In this document: positions 61,992-64,000 of the stretch, in pieces
How positions within the stretch are numbered: position 1 is the stretch's first letter
Layout of the letters: the number at the start of each line of letters is the position of its first letter
Source of the DNA: Spyradosoma sp004558035
Lineage (GTDB): Bacteria > Verrucomicrobiota > Verrucomicrobiia > Opitutales > UBA953
DNA length: 64,000 nt
NCBI RefSeq assembly: GCF_050314555.1
Contig: NZ_JBNPNH010000001.1
Location: 248,001-312,000 of the forward strand
Direction: 5' to 3'
Made by a program: the position numbers and the translations under genes
Notes under the pieces: generated by a model
Databases searched by the model: none
Told to the model about the DNA's origin: nothing
What the model saw: the letters and a program-made list of their open reading frames with translations, nothing else

Positions 61992-62261
61992 ATGTTCGGA
62001 CCGAGTGGAGTATCATTCAAAGACTTTTTAGGCGTGATTTTCTCGATATTGAAATTCGCGTTCGGGGTCTGTGTGTTTTGTCTCATTTCGGTTCCGTTTT
62101 CGCTGTTCGGGTTCTGGATCGGTCTTTTGTGTCTGCTCGCCGTTCCCTTCCTTGTTTTCGGTTTTTGTTATCTCGTCTTTCTCCTTGAGGATAGGGCTTA
62201 CACTCACGGACGGAAGAACGGCGAGAAGAGCAGTGAACAGAGAACAACGGATAGTGAATAG
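61992..62261 (+). CDS. Small hydrophobic protein of unknown function
   Basis: 89 residues from the ATG at 61992, possibly two transmembrane helices (VIFSILKFAFGVCVFCLISVPFSLF and GLLCLLAVPFLVFGFCYLVF). The C-terminus (KNGEKSSEQRTTDSE) is translated from the start of the AT-rich array, so the natural end may have been overwritten. Not recognised; it could be a phage membrane protein, or the frame may be fortuitous. Confidence 0.4.
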   Translation: MFGPSGVSFKDFLGVIFSILKFAFGVCVFCLISVPFSLFGFWIGLLCLLAVPFLVFGFCYLVFLLEDRAYTHGRKNGEKSSEQRTTDSE

Positions 62262-62302
62262 TGAATAACGTTATTCACTGTTCATTATTAACTATTAATT
62301 AT
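62236..62302. repeat. Inverted AT-rich 7-bp-period array
   Basis: The units ggatagt, gaatagt and gaataac are followed by gttattc, actgttc, attatta, actatta and attatcg. The two halves are complementary. It has the same design as 60949-61013 and lies 1.3 kb away, bracketing the phage fragment. Confidence 0.75.
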
Positions 62303-62418
62303 CGTTGAGGGTTGAATCGGCGGCGGAGCCGCCTGTTGATTCGGCTTCGCCGAGGACCCCTTCCTTTTGCCGCTTTTTTTCGTGTTCTTCGTGTTCATTC
62401 GCGGTTGAGTTTCGGTTT

Positions 62419-62688
62419 TCAGTTGAAGATTTTTTCGACGACGGCTCCCGTCGTCGCCAGGATCGCCAGGATTTTCCAGATCAGCTCGCGGTTGAACTTC
62501 ACGCCGGTTTCGACGACCTTGATTCGCTCGTCGTGCCGCGCCGACGTGGTCGCCAGGTCGTCGAGTTTGCCCTTGATTTCGGCGGTGTCTTTTTCCTGGC
62601 GTTCTCCGCGCAGTCGTCCTTCTTCGCGCACCTTGTCGATGCTGTCTCCGATGTGCTTCAGCTTGGCGTCGAACACGTCGTCGTTCAT
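62419..62688 (-). CDS. XhlA-like phage/holin-associated small protein
   Basis: 89 residues from 62688 (MNDDVFDAKLKH; an MTM start at 62694 is possible). An amphipathic coiled coil (IGDSIDKVREEGRLRGERQEKDTAEIKGKLDDLATT) is followed by a C-terminal hydrophobic helix (IWKILAILATTGAVVEKIF). This resembles XhlA/hemolysin-accessory proteins that work with phage holins. It is the only near-intact phage gene in the scar. There is no neighbouring holin or endolysin. Confidence 0.6.
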   Translation of the reverse strand: MNDDVFDAKLKHIGDSIDKVREEGRLRGERQEKDTAEIKGKLDDLATTSARHDERIKVVETGVKFNRELIWKILAILATTGAVVEKIFN

Positions 62689-62736
62689 GGTCATTTTTCG
62701 GAGAATTCGACGGTGAGGCCAGAGAAGCGTCCGCCT

Positions 62737-62774
62737 AAAAAAACTCGAAGGACAGGCGGGAGGCCTGCCCTTCT
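62737..62774 (-). terminator. Terminator of the fucosidase-gmhB transcript
   Basis: On the minus strand gaagggcaggc pairs with gcctgtccttc (one mismatch) and is followed by GAG and seven T. It lies 27 bp after the gmhB-like stop. Confidence 0.85.
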
Positions 62775-62800
62775 TCGTGCTTTCGCGTCTTTGCGAGAGC

Positions 62801-63373
62801 TCAGAATTCCGCGGCGACGAAGGCGGGGAAATCCGCGTGCAGCGCGACGCCGTTTTCGGCGAGCCAGCGGCGCGTTTCCGCGTCGATCGGCTTGCCCGTC
62901 GCGACGGCGGCGGAGCGGATGCCCGCGTTGAGCCCGCAGAGCCAGTCGGACTTGCGGTCGCCCACCATGAAGCAGCGCTCGGGGCGCAGCCGCGAGAACG
63001 CCGCGAGCTGTTCGAGAATGAAGTCCGGCTTCGGCTTGCGGTAGCGCGATTCGCGGTCGGGCGCCTCGGGCGCGACGCCGCACGCCGCGAACGCGTCCGC
63101 GGGAACGCCGAGCAGCTCGAGGAAGCGCGCGTGGCATTTTTCGTAATCCGCCATCGTGAAGAAGCCGCGTCCGATGCCGCTCTGATTCGTGAGCAGGAAA
63201 AGCAGGCAGCCGGAGTCGAGCGCGCGGCGGACGGCCTCGCGGACGCCGGGAATGAGCTCCACCTTTTCCGGCTCGTGCAGGTAGTCCTTGTCGAAGATGA
63301 GCGTGCCGTCGCGGTCGAGGAAAAGCGCGTCGGGGCGGATTTTTTGAGCGTCGTCGTTCATGGTCGTCGTCAT
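62801..63373 (-). CDS. D,D-heptose 1,7-bisphosphate phosphatase-like HAD protein lacking the zinc loop
   Basis: 190 residues from the ATG at 63373, which overlaps the fucosidase stop by 4 bp (ATGA); a second start at 63361 is possible. HAD motifs are all present: DALFLDRDGTLIFD, LLTNQSGIGRGFF, Lys in RKPKPDFI and MVGDRKSDWLCG. The family removes the C7 phosphate of heptose bisphosphate for LPS inner core or nucleotide-heptose synthesis. The Cys/His zinc loop typical of GmhB is replaced by CGVAPEAPDRESRYRKPKP with a single Cys, so the substrate may differ. Other heptose genes are absent. Confidence 0.8.
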   Translation of the reverse strand: MTTTMNDDAQKIRPDALFLDRDGTLIFDKDYLHEPEKVELIPGVREAVRRALDSGCLLFLLTNQSGIGRGFFTMADYEKCHARFLELLGVPADAFAACGVAPEAPDRESRYRKPKPDFILEQLAAFSRLRPERCFMVGDRKSDWLCGLNAGIRSAAVATGKPIDAETRRWLAENGVALHADFPAFVAAEF

Positions 63374-64000
63374 TTCGTTTCGTCGAGTTTCACTTTCAGC
63401 ACGGGGCAGAGCGCGTTCGGGTCGCCGCCGAGGATTTCGCCTTCGGGCAGATTTTCCGGGAGCGGCGTTCCCGCGGGAGGCAGAAAGACGTAGGCGAATT
63501 TTCCGTCCGCGCTCCGCGACGCGAACGCGCCCTCGAAGCCGTAATACGGGCGCGTGCCGTAAACCGCTTCGCCGTTCACGCGCAGCCAGGCGCCCACGGC
63601 GCGGAACACCGCCGCGACGTTTTCGGGAACGCTTCCGTCCGCCTTCGGGCCGACGTTCAGCAGCAGGTTGCCGCCTTTCGCCGTGCATTCCTCCAGCTGG
63701 CGGATCACGGTTTCGGCGGACTTGAAGTCGCCGTCGAATTTCGAGTAGCCCCAATGGCGCCCGACGGTCATGCAGCTTTCCCAGTCGGTGTCGGGATAGC
63801 CGTGCGCGGGAATGTGTTTTTCCGGCGCCATGTGGTCGCCGCAGCGCAGGTCGAGGCGCACATTCGCGTTCGTGTCGAAGCCGCCGTAGGCGTAGAGGCG
63901 GTTGTTCATCACGACGTCGGGCTGCAGCTCGCGGCACATTTCGATGAGCGCGGGAGCGTCCCAGCCGCGCTTGCCCGAGGCGGCGCCCTGCGAATAGTCC
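63370..64000 (-). CDS. GH29 alpha-L-fucosidase, 5' partial
   Basis: The C-terminal part of a glycoside hydrolase family 29 enzyme; the gene begins beyond the window's right edge. Visible family segments are MCRELQPDVVMNNRL, WESCMTVGRHWGYSKFDGDFKSAETVIRQLEECTAKGGNLLLNVGPKADGSVP, and the small C-terminal beta domain. The nucleophile region lies outside. It would release L-fucose from host glycans, consistent with a gut or mucosal life style (inference). Translation is coupled to the gmhB-like gene by an ATGA overlap. Confidence 0.9.
   Translation of the reverse strand, partial: DYSQGAASGKRGWDAPALIEMCRELQPDVVMNNRLYAYGGFDTNANVRLDLRCGDHMAPEKHIPAHGYPDTDWESCMTVGRHWGYSKFDGDFKSAETVIRQLEECTAKGGNLLLNVGPKADGSVPENVAAVFRAVGAWLRVNGEAVYGTRPYYGFEGAFASRSADGKFAYVFLPPAGTPLPENLPEGEILGGDPNALCPVLKVKLDETK

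Overview
This 64-kb window is high-GC (mostly about 65 percent) chromosomal DNA from a Gram-negative bacterium. LpxA, a fused LpxC-FabZ, a TonB-dependent receptor, an MCE protein and a meso-DAP-type MurE indicate an outer membrane with lipid A. The LpxC-FabZ fusion, the long PurF form, a large 2-hydroxyacyl-CoA-dehydratase-activase-like protein and a GH29 fucosidase fit Verrucomicrobiota (Opitutae-like, perhaps gut-associated). The lineage is inference. The most pervasive feature of the window is a short word, GCGGGAACG and its complement, which recurs roughly four times per kb in coding and spacer DNA, in all reading frames, and often as inverted pairs at gene ends.

Layout. 1-9.1 kb: 3' end of an ion transporter, a HAD-DciA fusion, a GH13 debranching-type enzyme, ThrS without a TGS domain, SlyD and CTP synthase. 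9.2-17.7 kb: an SDR reductase, RuvA, a LysE exporter, ZupT, a cupin, a three-gene ECF sigma module, a MATE exporter and Fmt. 17.7-31 kb (all minus strand): PurF, tRNA-Gln, class II aldolase, YchF, PanC, a GspE/PilB ATPase, a NERD-helicase, RsmG, LpxA, LpxC-FabZ and a NifA-like sigma-54 activator. 31-35.6 kb: TrpS, two unknown envelope proteins and a pseudouridine synthase.

35.6-37.8 kb is an anomalous cassette: a low-GC secreted protein of unknown function carrying an 11-nt homopolymer, flanked by similar repeats in opposite orientation. 37.8-46.3 kb: Fhs, tRNA-Ala, a 1459-residue activase-like protein with a TetR regulator, and an aminotransferase. 46.4-54.4 kb: YbaB-RecR-Rsm22-like-MCE, an M48 protease, malic enzyme, PncC and endonuclease III. 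54.6-59.6 kb: a TonB receptor behind a cobalamin riboswitch, tRNA-His, a low-molecular-weight phosphatase, an 11-residue-repeat secreted protein and MurE.

59.6-62.8 kb is an accessory scar: a toxin/immunity-like overlapping pair, a fragment of a phage tape-measure gene fused in frame to a small secreted protein, an XhlA-like phage protein and AT-rich 7-bp-period arrays. 62.8-64 kb: a GmhB-like phosphatase overlapping the 3' end of an alpha-L-fucosidase.

Intergenic DNA carries several repeat families: 7-bp-period arrays, often arranged as inverted halves; roughly 100-bp palindromic elements; a hairpin family with stem GCGACA/TGTCGC; and 10-12-bp-period strings. These families, together with the iterated GGGAACG word, are the main undescribed structure I see here.
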